Assembly (NCBI GenBank): GCA_026770575.1
Contig: MU657182.1
Location: 359,442-423,441, forward strand
Source of the DNA: Pelagophyceae sp. CCMP2097
Lineage: Eukaryota; Sar; Pelagophyceae
DNA length: 64,000 nt
Direction of reading: 5' to 3'
The translations under genes and the position numbers were made by a program. Shown here one piece after another: positions 1-9,827 of the stretch. A model generated the notes under the pieces. The model was not told where the DNA came from. It saw nothing but the letters and a program-made list of their open reading frames with translations, and did no database searches. How positions within the stretch are numbered: the stretch's first letter is position 1; every line of letters starts with the position of its first letter.

Positions 1-219
1 CCGCCGGGCTTCTCCACGCCGCCCCACGGCTACAAGACGCCGCCGACCAAGTCGAAGTCGCGGTCGCGGGCTTCGAAGTCGCGCCACCGCGCCTCGCCGC
101 AGCACTCGCCCGCGCACACCTCGCCCCAAAACTCGCCCGCGAGCGACGCGCCGCGGCCGCCGCAACCCGCGCTGTCGCCCGGCCCGGATCGGCAGCCGCC
201 GGCACTGCCGCGGTGCTGA
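1..219 (+). CDS. C-terminal end of a Pro/Ser-rich protein (5' part outside window)
   Basis: Frame 1 is open from the first base to a TGA at 217-219. It encodes a low-complexity tail rich in Pro, Ser, Lys and Arg, with repeated S-P and K-S-R units, of the kind found in disordered nuclear or RNA-binding tails. No domain is visible. Composition alone keeps frames open in such GC-rich DNA, so this may not be coding. The upstream part lies outside the window. Confidence 0.3.
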   Translation, partial: PPGFSTPPHGYKTPPTKSKSRSRASKSRHRASPQHSPAHTSPQNSPASDAPRPPQPALSPGPDRQPPALPRC

Positions 220-466
220 ATTGCGCGCCGCCGGGCGGCCCGGCGCCGAGGGGCGTGCCGGGGACACACCGCCCAGAGATTGACCCACGATACTTCCATA
301 AGCGACCGGCGCCGGAGGCGCCCGCGACTGCCTCACCGCGGGCCGCGCGCAAACGCCCGCCGAATCCGTCGCGTGGGCTCCTCGGTCTCGTCGGTCAGAG
401 CCCTTCTCTGCACCGCGTTTTTTTGCGCTCGCCGACTCACCTTTTCTCACAATTGAAGTTTGAGCC
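220..466. other. Intergenic, presumed clpP promoter
   Basis: No gene is recognised here. The last 60 bases before the ClpP start are pyrimidine-rich and less GC-rich than their surroundings, consistent with a 5' UTR or core promoter. No TATA box is evident. Confidence 0.3.
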
Positions 467-1545
467 ATGCGGACGGGTGTGCTCATCGCGTCGGCGCTCG
501 CCGTCGCCGAGGGGTGGTCGACGGCGGGCCCGCTGCGACTGCGGCCGACGAAGCTCTTTTCCGAGCCGCAGCGCGAACCTGCGGAACCGGAGCCGGTTCG
601 CCGCCCGCCGCCGCCCGTGATCATGCCCACCGTCACCGGCGCCTCGGGCGAGCAGGTCGACGTCCTCTCCCGCCTGTGAGCAGTCATTATTGGTTTGGGC
701 CACCGGGAATCGCGCAGAAGCCGCGGGGTCGGAATCGCGGCGGGAGTCATTGCCGCGGCCTCGCCTTTGCGGCGTTTGCGGCGGCCCTTTCAAGGGCCCT
801 TTGCAGTCGCCTCTGACGTTGCGAACGCGCAGGTTGAAGGACCGTATCCTGCTCCTGGGTTCCGAGGTGAACGACGAGGTTGCGAATTTGCTCGTCGCGC
901 AGATGCTCTACCTCGCCAACGAGGACGCGGAAAAGGACATTACGCTCTACATCAACTCGCCGGGCGGCTCCGTCTCTGCGGGCATGGCCATTTACGACAC
1001 CATGCAGTTTCTTCCTTGCGACGTCTCCACCGTCTGCTTCGGCATGGCCGCGTCCATGGGAGCTTTCCTCCTCGGCGCCGGCACAAAGGGCAAGCGCAAG
1101 TCGCTCCCCAATGCGCGCATCATGATCCACCAGCCCCTCGGCGGTGAGCTTGATAGACCTGCGGCTGGCCTGGCCGTCAAGAAGGGCCTCTTCGAATACC
1201 ATCCATCCTAGGCGCCGCCGGCAACGCGGCCGACATTGAGATCCAGGCCAAGGAAATTCTGTTCATCAAGGCGAGTGCCGACCTTTGGACGAAGGGGCGC
1301 CCTTGGGGAGGGTGCGATTCGTCGAAGAGGCGAATCAAATCCATTCTTAGGCGTGCATGAACAAGTACATGTCCGAGTACACGGGCCAGCCCGTGGACAA
1401 GCTGGCGGAAGACACGGACCGCGACTTTTACATGATGCCGCACGAGGCTGTGGACTACGGGCTGATCGACGAGGTGATCAAGACAAAGACGAGCCACATC
1501 CGCACCACGGGCATGCCCTCCCTCACCGTCGCGCCGCGCTACTAA
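467..1545 (+). CDS. clpP: ATP-dependent Clp protease proteolytic subunit, plastid-targeted
   Basis: Serine peptidase that forms the proteolytic chamber with a Clp ATPase partner, here probably in the plastid stroma. Exons 467-675, 833-1143, 1212-1270 and 1351-1545 join in phase to about 257 residues. The N-terminus begins with a hydrophobic signal-like segment ([16 protein letters not shown]) and a Pro/Arg-rich transit-like stretch. The ClpP core starts near residue 70. The catalytic triad is visible: Ser about 144 in FGMAASMG, His about 169 in MIHQPLGG and the Asp in [15 protein letters not shown] is also conserved. Intron 3 (1271-1350) begins GCGAGT and ends TTCTTAG. Only this GC-AG splice joins EILFIK to ACMNKY, as in other ClpPs. 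Confidence 0.93.
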
Positions 1546-2024
1546 GCCAACCGCGCCGCTTTTCCAAACACTGAACGGGCCGCCGCCGCGATGTCAGAGG
1601 CGGAACGACGCCGAGCCAAAGGGACTCGCTGCGGGCGCCGGGCGCGACGCGTGGGCGACCCTCCCGCAGTTTGTCGCCGTTGAAGATGGATCCGTCATCG
1701 GCGTCCGGCTGCAGCATACCGTCGCAGCGCCTTGCGCCCGAGCATCGAGTCTTGATGCTCGGCCAGCACGCATCGAGACGTCCAGTTGGACCTTTGAGCT
1801 TTGATGGGCCAAGCCTTTCAGCGGTTTTGCAACGCGTGTCTCGAGACAAGCGCTCCTCGAGGGCGGCCATCGCAGAGGCGTAGTGTTGCGCGCGCCGGTC
1901 TCGATGGCGGGCAAGGCGCGAGCTCTTTTGGAACGTTTTTCGACCTATGAAAGTTTTACAAAAGTGTTTTACAAAATATTGTGGTCGTCCAAAAAGCTCG
2001 ACGCTTGACGCCCTCGCACGCGCG
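1546..2024. other. Intergenic
   Basis: No supported gene between ClpP and the small membrane-protein gene. Open frames here lack a recognisable family and have no consistent splice borders. The plus-strand frame of the next gene is open back to about 1947, so its start could lie upstream. Confidence 0.3.
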
Positions 2025-2893
2025 ATGGACCGCGCCATGAACGCCGTCGGCGACTGCATCCACAACAAGCTCTGCTTCCCTTTTGCGGAGAACCCGAAGA
2101 AGTGCGTGATCGCGCCCGCGCCTGCCGTCTGGGACGCGCTTTTAGGTACATCACCTATGCATGGTTCGCATCCATCGTACGTCCCCTCTCACGCGCGAAC
2201 CGCGCCCTTGACCGCCGTCGCTAGATCCTCGTCGTCATCGTCTTCATTTGCGCCTGCGCCCTGGCGGACAAGCACCGTGGAGGTGCTCCCCGCGACGCCG
2301 CGCGCGACGGCGCAAAGGCCCTTTCGGCTAGGCGGCACGACGGCGTTTGGCTTCGCCGCCGTCTGGACCACGATCATGTGTGTGGCCGTGGCCCTCGGCG
2401 GCACGGTGGTGCGTCGAGGGCGCGGGGGAGTCCAGGCCCTGAGACGACATGCATGGCCCTCTACGGCCTTCCTGCGGCGCTTTTGCGGGGCGTCGCGGAC
2501 GGTTCTGTTTCAGGTGATGCGCAAGTTTCAGACGGCGTACGCCATTGGCGCGTTCCTCGGCGTGATAGCCGTCTTGGCCAACCAGTGCCTCATTCTCGTC
2601 GCCGTCTTCGGGACCGAAAGTGGCAACGATTCCGGCCACAAGAAGCAGACGGACGACGTATTTTCAGTGTTTATGTTCTTCATCGCATGCGTCTACGTAA
2701 GACCCGCCGCGTCCCGCCTCGTAATGGCGCCCTGCTTTGCGGAAACGCCGCCAGAAACGGCATATTCCTTTAGATTTTCTTCGCCGCGCTCCTGGCCGTC
2801 TTCCGCAACGACCTCATCAAGGAGGAGCCGACCAATGGAGACGTGCCCGTGGTCATCGCGCAACCCGCCGAGGAAGACGCAGTCAGCGCTTAG
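2025..2893 (+). CDS. Small four-helix membrane protein, function unknown
   Basis: Six exons (2025-2101, 2146-2176, 2225-2282, 2332-2408, 2514-2696, 2774-2893) join in phase to about 181 residues. Introns are 44, 48, 49, 105 and 77 bp. The model was chosen because it gives one continuous product with four hydrophobic helices: YITYAWFASIILVVIVF, a segment around GFAAVWTTIMCVAVALGG, one around AYAIGAFLGVIAVLANQ, and one around VFMFFIACVYVIFFAALLAV. A short acidic cytosolic tail follows. The N-terminus has no signal peptide. The two-plus-two helix layout resembles MARVEL or tetraspan-like proteins, but no family signature is recognised. The start could also be about 1947 in the same frame. Confidence 0.6.
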
Positions 2894-4320
2894 GCTTGCC
2901 GTGCGGCGATTTTTCAACAAAGGGACCCTCGGACTAGTCGGCGCGGCGGAGTACTCGGCGCGGCGACTCCTTGGACCGGACCGTGCGGTACACATAAAAC
3001 TTTTTTCATGTTCTCAAGACGAGAAGTCTCGACAGGCCCACTGGCGTTCGGTCAAATGTGTGTTGAAAGAGCGTGTTCGGTACGAGCTGCGCCGAAGAGC
3101 CGTCGAAGGGCCCAGCAGTTCGAAAGCAGTTGGACTACAATTCTGGCGGTGTCACAGTCTATAGGAATTTCCGAGCTTGTTTCTAAACCTCGGAATTTCC
3201 TATAGGAATTCCTAGAAACCTCGCAGGAATTCCGAGGTTGTTTTCTATTGAAAAGCAGCGCCTCGACGACGTTCGGGCCCGCGACGCGCGCAAAGGGCCT
3301 CTGCGACGCTCGGCGGGTGAGTGACCGGGGATCCGAGGCAGGGTGGAACACCGCCGTCGGCTGATCGGCCGCGCGCGGAGCTCTGAGCGGCACTTTTTTG
3401 TGTGTGGTGTCCGGTCGATTTCAGATTGGGGAGGACGCTCCGGAATAAACTTTCGGGTGTTCCCCGGGGGCTTCCCAGCCCAGCGCGCGGGGGAGCTCGA
3501 CGCGCCCAGGCGCCCCTCCAGTGCGTCGGCGTGTACTTTGCCTGCCAGATAATCTTCGAAGCAATCATCTCGTAAAGATCGGCCGCCCGAGCCCTCCACC
3601 TCGCCCGAGCCCTCCACCTCGGAGACTCTGGTAAAGTTCCTTGCACAGCGCCTCCCAGGGAGAGCATCCGACGCCACGGCCTCGGCGCACGAGGCCTCGG
3701 TATCCCGGCGTCGAGGGTGGTTCTTTTGGTAATCTCGGGCGGTTCACATTGGCGGGTTTGGAGTTCAAGGGGCGCGCGTGCTCGGGGACAGGTTCAGGTA
3801 CTGGGTGGTGCTCGGCGGGTTCCGGGGCGGCGGCGTCTGCGAGGCCGTGGCTCCGAGGCCTAGGGCTCGCGGAAGGCGCGGCGGCGGCGCGGCTTTGGCA
3901 GCGCGGTGGACTCGTCGCCCGAATCGCTTGATGCGGCGGCCTCATCATCCGTCTCTTGAATACGGTCAAGAGTGATACGGTCAAGAGTGCCGCGGCTCGC
4001 CTTCGAGCCTACTCCGATGCATCGCACGGCAGGCTCTCCAAAGGCACCCGGCGGTCGCGCACGGCGGCATCGATGCGGGTCTCCCCCCTCTGATGCCGCT
4101 CACGACGGCGTTTGTCGTCCCTGCCAAGGTTCTCCGACCAGCCTCGCAGACGCGGCTCCGAGCCGGCGCGGCTCGGCGGCGCGGCGGGCGGCGGCTTGGG
4201 CGCCGTCCGCCTGCAGGGAAGCTCGGTCCTCGCGCCGACTCGCTGACAAAGGGGTGGCCATCTCGTTTTCCCCGCGGCGGCGCGTTCACCCCACGCAAAC
4301 CGACCCCGCCGGGCGCGCAC
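2894..4320. other. Gene-free interval with a fold-back repeat
   Basis: About 1.4 kb without a supportable gene. Most of it is GC-rich with meaningless long frames on both strands. Its one clear structure is the AATTCC palindrome cluster at 3158-3243, listed separately. Confidence 0.35.
3158..3243. repeat. AATTCC-type palindromic repeat (copy 1)
   Basis: The arms AACCTCGGAATTTCC (3186-3200) and GGAATTCCGAGGTT (3226-3239) are near-perfect reverse complements around further GGAATTCC units. Related units recur near 16.67, 18.46, 39.1 and 40.98 kb, making this an interspersed family rather than chance. Confidence 0.6.
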
Positions 4321-7300
4321 TCACCCGCGGCGCGGCAGGTCGTCGTCGCTCGACTGGCCGCCGCCGGACGACCGCGGCGCCGACGTGGCGGACTCGATGG
4401 AGTGGCGTTCGGGCTGCCGCGGCTCGGAGACGCGCGACCGCTGCAGCGGGGCGGCAGCCGGCTCGTCGTCGCCCGAGTCGGCGTCGGACGACCGGCGGCG
4501 CTTCGTCGCCGCAGCCGTGCTCTGCGCCGCGGGGGCGCGCTTCCGGCGCGGCGCCGAAGGGAGGCTCCCAGAGTCGTCGTCGTCCTTCTGCACCGGCGCC
4601 CGCTTCCGGCGCGGCGCCGACGGCAGGCTCCCCGAGTCGTCCGCCGCGTCGGCATCGTCGTCGTTGCGCGCGGGAGCGCGCTTGGGGTTTTGGGCGGACC
4701 GAGCGGACGAGGCGAGGCTGCCCGAGTCGTTTTGGACGACTCGGGTTTTGCCCGATTCGGGTTTTGGGCTGCCCGAGTCGTCCTCCTTCTGGAGGCTCAC
4801 CGAGTCGTCGCCCTTTTGCGTCGCCGGAGGGCGCCGCCGCGGCGCCGGCGGGAGGCTCGAAGAATCGTGCGTCGCTTCGACTGCGGCGTCCTCCTGCGTC
4901 CCCGGAGCGCGTTTCTTCTTCGACGGCGGGAGGCTCCCCGAGTCGTGCGTCGTATCGACATCCTCCGGCGACAAGCGCTTCTTCTTCGGCGACGGCGGCG
5001 GCGGCGCCTCGTCCTCCGACGGCGGTGCCTCGTCGTCGTCGTCGTCGCTCGACGCCTCGGCGGCCTTTTTCGCCTTGCGCGCGGGCGACTTTTTCTTCGC
5101 GCGCGCGGGCGCCTTGGCTGCCGAAGGCGGCGCCTCGTCGTCGTCCCGACCGGCGTCGCTGTCGTCGGCGGCGGGCGCTTCGTCGTCGTCGTCGTCGCTC
5201 GACGCCTCGGCGGCCTTTTTCGCCTTGCGCGCGGGCGACTTTTTCTTGGCCGCCTTGGCCGCCGACTTGCGCTTCGGCTTGCGCTTCTTCGCCTTGCGCT
5301 TCGGCTGCGTGACGCCGAAGAACGAGGCGTCGTCGCCGTCGTCGGACGCGGCTTTGCGCGGGGCGCGCTTCTTGCGAGCCGCGCGTCCGGCGACGGCCGT
5401 GAAAGCGTCTGCGTCGTCCCCCTCGAGCGCGGCCTCGAACGCGGCGCGGTCGTTGTCGTCGTCGTCGCGCGATTCGGCGGCGTATTTCAAGCGGAGGTCT
5501 TCCACCGCGGCGCCGCGGCGCGCGGCGGCGGCGGCGGACTCTCGCTTTCCTCCGCCACGACGGAGCCAGGCCACGTACGTCGCGAGGGCGCGCAGCGGGA
5601 CGGTTTCCCCGCGGCTCGCGTCGAGGCCGCGCGAAACGACGAACGCGAGGGCCGCGGGCCGCGGCATTGTGCGTGCCAGAGCGGCGGCTGCGATGCAGCA
5701 CGCGTCGTCGTCGTCCGGCGCCGAATTGCGCACGAGCTGCAAAGCGCGCAAGTGCACGGCGGCGTGGTGTCCGTCGTTGCCTGCAAAACATTTGGCGGCG
5801 CGGTCGAAGATTGTTTGGGCGCCCTCGACTCCGTCCACACCGACGCAAAACACCATAAGTCGCGCCCACACGTCCACGTCGCTCGAAGCGTTTGCGGCGT
5901 TGGCGCACAAGGCGAGGCGCGCAAACGCCTCGAGAAGCGGCAAATCGAGCGAACCGTCGGCGCGCGAGAGGCGCGAGTCTAGAGCGGCGGCGCACGCGGC
6001 CACCAGCGCAGAGTCGTCTTCCCCGCGCAGCGCGAGCTTCTCGAGGCCGCGGCACTCGGCGTAGCTCGGATTGCACGCCACGCGCAAGTCGCACGCCGCC
6101 TCGACGGCGGAGCGGCCGAGGGCGTCCAAGGCTTTGGCCTCGGGCTTCGTCGCCGGCCGCTGCAGGCGCAACTGCAGCGCGACGAGCACCTCGACGACCG
6201 TCGAGGCCACGGTGCGCACCAGAGCGTCCGTCGACTCTTCGTCGTCGGCCTCTTCTTCCTCTTCTTCGACGTTGTCGGAATCGTCGTCGTTGTCTTCGAC
6301 CTTGGAAATGGCAGTGTTTGAATGCCACAACACTAGCGACCGGAGCACGTCCACCGCCGAAGCGACCGAGGCGCAGTCGTCGACGACGTCGCTCGGCGCA
6401 TCGTCGTCGTAGTCGTCGCGCGACTCGGGTGGGGCCCAGCCCGCGGCGCGGACGGAGACGCCCGCGGCGAGGGCATCCACGAGCTCCTGCAGCTGCTGCG
6501 CGCCGATGCAGTCCGCCGCGACGTCTAAAACGCCCGCCAAAGCGCCGAGGCGGCCCAGGCCCGCGGCCAGCGCCGCGCGGTCGGCGCCGCCCGTGCCGCG
6601 CGCCGACGAGATGACCGCCGTAGCCAGGCGCCCCGCGCACTCGGACACCTCCGCCTCCACGCCGCGGATCCTAAGAAGCGCCGTGAACGACGACTTTTGG
6701 AGAGCACGTTCGTCTGAGAGGAACAAGGCCCGCGTTGTTTGGAGCCCTTGAGGAGGAGAACGCACTTGGACGCGGCGAGGGCCTTGAGCGTCCTCGCGGC
6801 CTCGTCGCGCACGTCCGCCGACGTGGCCTGCTCGAGGAGCCCCGAAACGACGCGTGCGATGGCGCGCGCGTCGGCGGCGGCCTTTGGGAGGAGCTCGACG
6901 AAGCGCGGGACCCTCAGCAACGGCACCAGGACGCTTTCGTCGTCGGAGAACTTGCGCAGCATCTTCGCCAGCGCCGCGACGAGCTCCGCCGTTTCAGAGG
7001 GGGCCTCCTTGGCCGCCTTGGCCCCCGCGCCCGCGGCGTCGTCGAACGCGTCCTCGGCCGCGACGGCCAGCAGCCGCGCAAGCACGGCCTACGCGCACGG
7101 CCTTCTTGTGGACTGCCTCGATGATGACCCATCCTCCTTTCCTCCAAGAGCATCTCGAGAAGGAACCCAATACGAAGGTACGCACGGCCGTGCGGGGCGC
7201 GTCGGCGTCGTCAGAGTCGAGCGCTGAAACAAACGCGGGCCAGTCGGTGCAGAGGGCGCGGTGCTGCGGGTCGCCGAGGAGCGACGAAGCGACGACGTCG

Positions 7301-9648
7301 ACGACGTCGAGTTGCTCGACGGCGTCGCCGAGGAGGCGGGAGCCGATGAATGTGGACAACTCGAGCAGTTTGCTCGCCTGCGGGGGGCGCCTCAAACAAC
7401 ATCCCCCGGGGGGCAAAGGGCATGCTTCATCATCGTCGCGTCGTTTGGCGTCTCACGTTTGGGAGCTGGGACGTCTCTTCGGCGTTGAATTCGTCAAACG
7501 TCAGCGCAAACTCCAGCGTCTCGCGCCTAGGGCGCCGTCAGGGCGCGAGGCGGGCGCCCATAGGGCGTCGCCGGTCTTCGCCTTTCAAAAAATATGCTCA
7601 CCGGACTTCGCCGCCGGCCTCGTAGTCGCACGACTTCGCTCTCACGAGTTTCGCTGCTTCTTCCGCGTGGTCGGAGACGTCGTCGTCGTCCAGCGCCCCC
7701 GCTTTGAGCATGGCGGCGAGGAGTCTGACGGCCTCGAGCTGGACGGTGGGGTCGACGTCGTGCACCATCTCCGCGAAGCGCACGGTGTACCGCTGCGCCA
7801 CCAGAGCCAGCGTCTCCAGCAGCGCATCCCGCTGGCCCGCAGCCACGTCGGCGTGCGGCAGATCAAAGAGCGCCGCCAGCGCCACGACGGCCGCGCGCCG
7901 CTCGCGCGCGTCCTATCGTATCGGATATGGGATACGGGAGAGTTGGATACAATCCCACACGTTGGCGATTCCATCGAACGCTGCGCACCTCGAAATGTAC
8001 AAACCACGCCGGATACTTGATGTAGCGCTCGACGACGTACTTGCGCGGCCAGGCTGCCATCCACCGGCCAAAGGCAGAGATGGAGCAGACGCGCACCAAA
8101 ACGTCCGCGTCCCTGTACCTCAGCACGAAGACGCTCGAAAATACGCGGTCAGAGAGCGCCTCGAGCTTGGCCAGGCACGAGGTCAGCTCCGAGACCTTGC
8201 CCGAGAGGTGCTCTGCCTTTGAAGAAGCAGGCTTGGCCTTTTTCTTCAAAGGCGACTTTGCCGTCGAGGCCTCGTCCTCGTCGGCCCCCTCGTCGTCGGG
8301 CGGCGATTCGTCGCCGCCCTGGGCCTCGAGCTGTCGCACGGCCGTCGCGAGCTGGACGTCGACGCGCGCGGCGGCCGCCGCGATGGCGGCGCCCATTTCC
8401 AGTGCGGCGCACGTGGCCGTGTGGCGGACGTGCACGACGTCAGACCTACACTGGAGCGTACGGCACGCGAATCACCCGTCTTTTGAGCAGAAGGCCACGA
8501 CTCCGGGCCATCCCCCGGTGCCCCTGATGCCTCTGCTCGACTCCTGTGTGGACCGTCCTTCTTCCGACCAGACGACGCGCGGACGCGGCCTTCGCGCGTC
8601 GAGAGCTGGACTGCAACTTTCAGCGCCGCTTCCAGCGCGGGCTTGTCGTAGTCGGAGCCGACCTGGCAGGCGTCGACGAGGGCGTGCCACGTGGCGCAGA
8701 AGCGCGGCCGGAAGTTTGAAGCCGTGGCTTTTGGCCGCTCGTCGATGAGCGGGTAGAGGCGCACGTCACCCTTGCGCTCCTACAAGGCGCATTTGCGGCG
8801 CAGCGCGCGCCCCCGGAAGCTCCGCCGATCCCCAGGAGGCTCCGCCGGTTCAAAAACGAAGGCGGTGGAATGCATCACCATGCGTCGCACAAGGCAGACG
8901 CACCCCGAGCTGCTCCAGCACGTCGGAACGGAGCTCCCGCCAGCGCGCCGCGTCCAGGGCCTCGACGTCCACGCCCTCGTCGACCTATCAGGTGAAGCGT
9001 GCACGCAGCCGGCGTCGTCAAAGGGCCTTTTGAGCGGCCGCGGCGGGAAGCGTCGTCGTCGCCACACATCCAAGATGGCGCTCCAGGCCCCAACGCACCG
9101 TCTTCTTGTCGCTGGCGCCGCACGCGGCAAAGATGAACCTGCGGAGCGCTTTGAAAAAATCGGAACGATTTGAATGCGCGGCGCGCGGACTGCTCACGTG
9201 AGCAGCGCGGCGCCCGCCTACGGCAAAAAGTCGACACTTCAAGGGTCATCTCGAATGGACGTACTTGGGCGGGGTCGTCGTCGTAGCCGTTCACCCAGTC
9301 CGTGACGGCCTGCATGCAACGTCGGGTCTCGCGGGGCCGTTGGCGGGGACAGACCGACGCGTCGAGCGTGGTGGAGCCTTTCTTCTGCGGCTTGATACAG
9401 GCGTGGTAGAGCGCCCCCGCGGGTTTTCCCTTGGCCGCTGCTTTCGTGGCGCGCGGCGCCGCTTTTGCGCGCTTCGCCGGCGCCGCGAGGAGTCGCAGCT
9501 CCGCCGCGTTGTCGACGGACTCGTCGCCGCTCTCGTCGTCCCCAGAGTCGTCCGACGGCAGGTCCTGCCGCGCGCCCGCGAGCGCCGCCGCCGCGGCGTA
9601 GATCGACGGCGGCGGCGTGCGCACGCGCGTGCTCCGCCGGTCCGACAT
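4321..9648 (-). CDS. SCC3: Cohesin subunit SCC3/STAG
   Basis: Binds the kleisin subunit and DNA in the nuclear cohesin ring. Eleven exons on the minus strand (9648-9265, 9217-9198, 9138-9099, 8984-8904, 8779-8577, 8445-7989, 7912-7602, 7526-7457, 7377-7174, 7088-6766, 6670-4321) keep phase throughout and give about 1480 residues. The STAG signature is clear: YPLIDERP followed by a basic-aromatic block, then SDVVHVRHTATCAALEM. After a Lys-rich linker comes the conserved FVLRYRD...RWMAAWPRKYVVERYIKY segment and HEAT-like helices (VHDVDPTVQLEAVRLLAAML). The C-terminal third is disordered, Asp/Ser/Lys-rich and repetitive. Exons 2 and 3 are only 20 and 40 nt. The donor of exon 5 (8574-8577) is uncertain. 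The gene is divergent from CTNNBL1. Confidence 0.9.
4520..5290 (-). repeat. Repeats encoding the SCC3 C-terminal tail
   Basis: Within the last SCC3 exon, a Lys/Ala block followed by an Asp run (KKKSPARKAKKAAEASS then D5) occurs twice, at about 5215-5250 and 5030-5100. Downstream, a degenerate DSGSL unit recurs roughly eight times, separated by basic runs such as PRRKRAP. These are in-frame coding repeats producing alternating acidic and basic segments. Confidence 0.75.
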
Positions 9649-9827
9649 CGCGCGGCGCGGCGCGTCTAAGCGGCGTCTTCGATGCGGTGTGTCTTTTCAA
9701 AATCCAAGGTTTTTGAAAAACTCGCTCAAAACCAAATTTAAAGGTCTCGTCTCGTCGTCGCGGCCGGCGCCGACGCTCGCGGAGCACTCCGCCGCCGCCG
9801 CCGGCCCGCGCAGGCGTGGGAGCCGCC
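9649..9827. promoter_or_regulatory. Bidirectional promoter SCC3 / CTNNBL1
   Basis: 179 bp separate two divergent start codons. The middle of the interval is markedly AT-richer than its flanks (CTTTTCAAAATCC, TTTTTGAAAAA, CCAAATTTAAAGG), consistent with a nucleosome-free shared promoter. No canonical TATA box is seen. Confidence 0.55.

Noticed and set aside
4093..5982. 629-codon plus-strand frame
   Set aside because: Antisense shadow of SCC3; Arg/Val/Leu-rich composition is an artefact of GAC/GTC codons.
4286..6640. 784-codon minus-strand Arg/Gly-rich frame
   Set aside because: It is the out-of-frame shadow of the SCC3 last exon, kept open by GC-rich codons.
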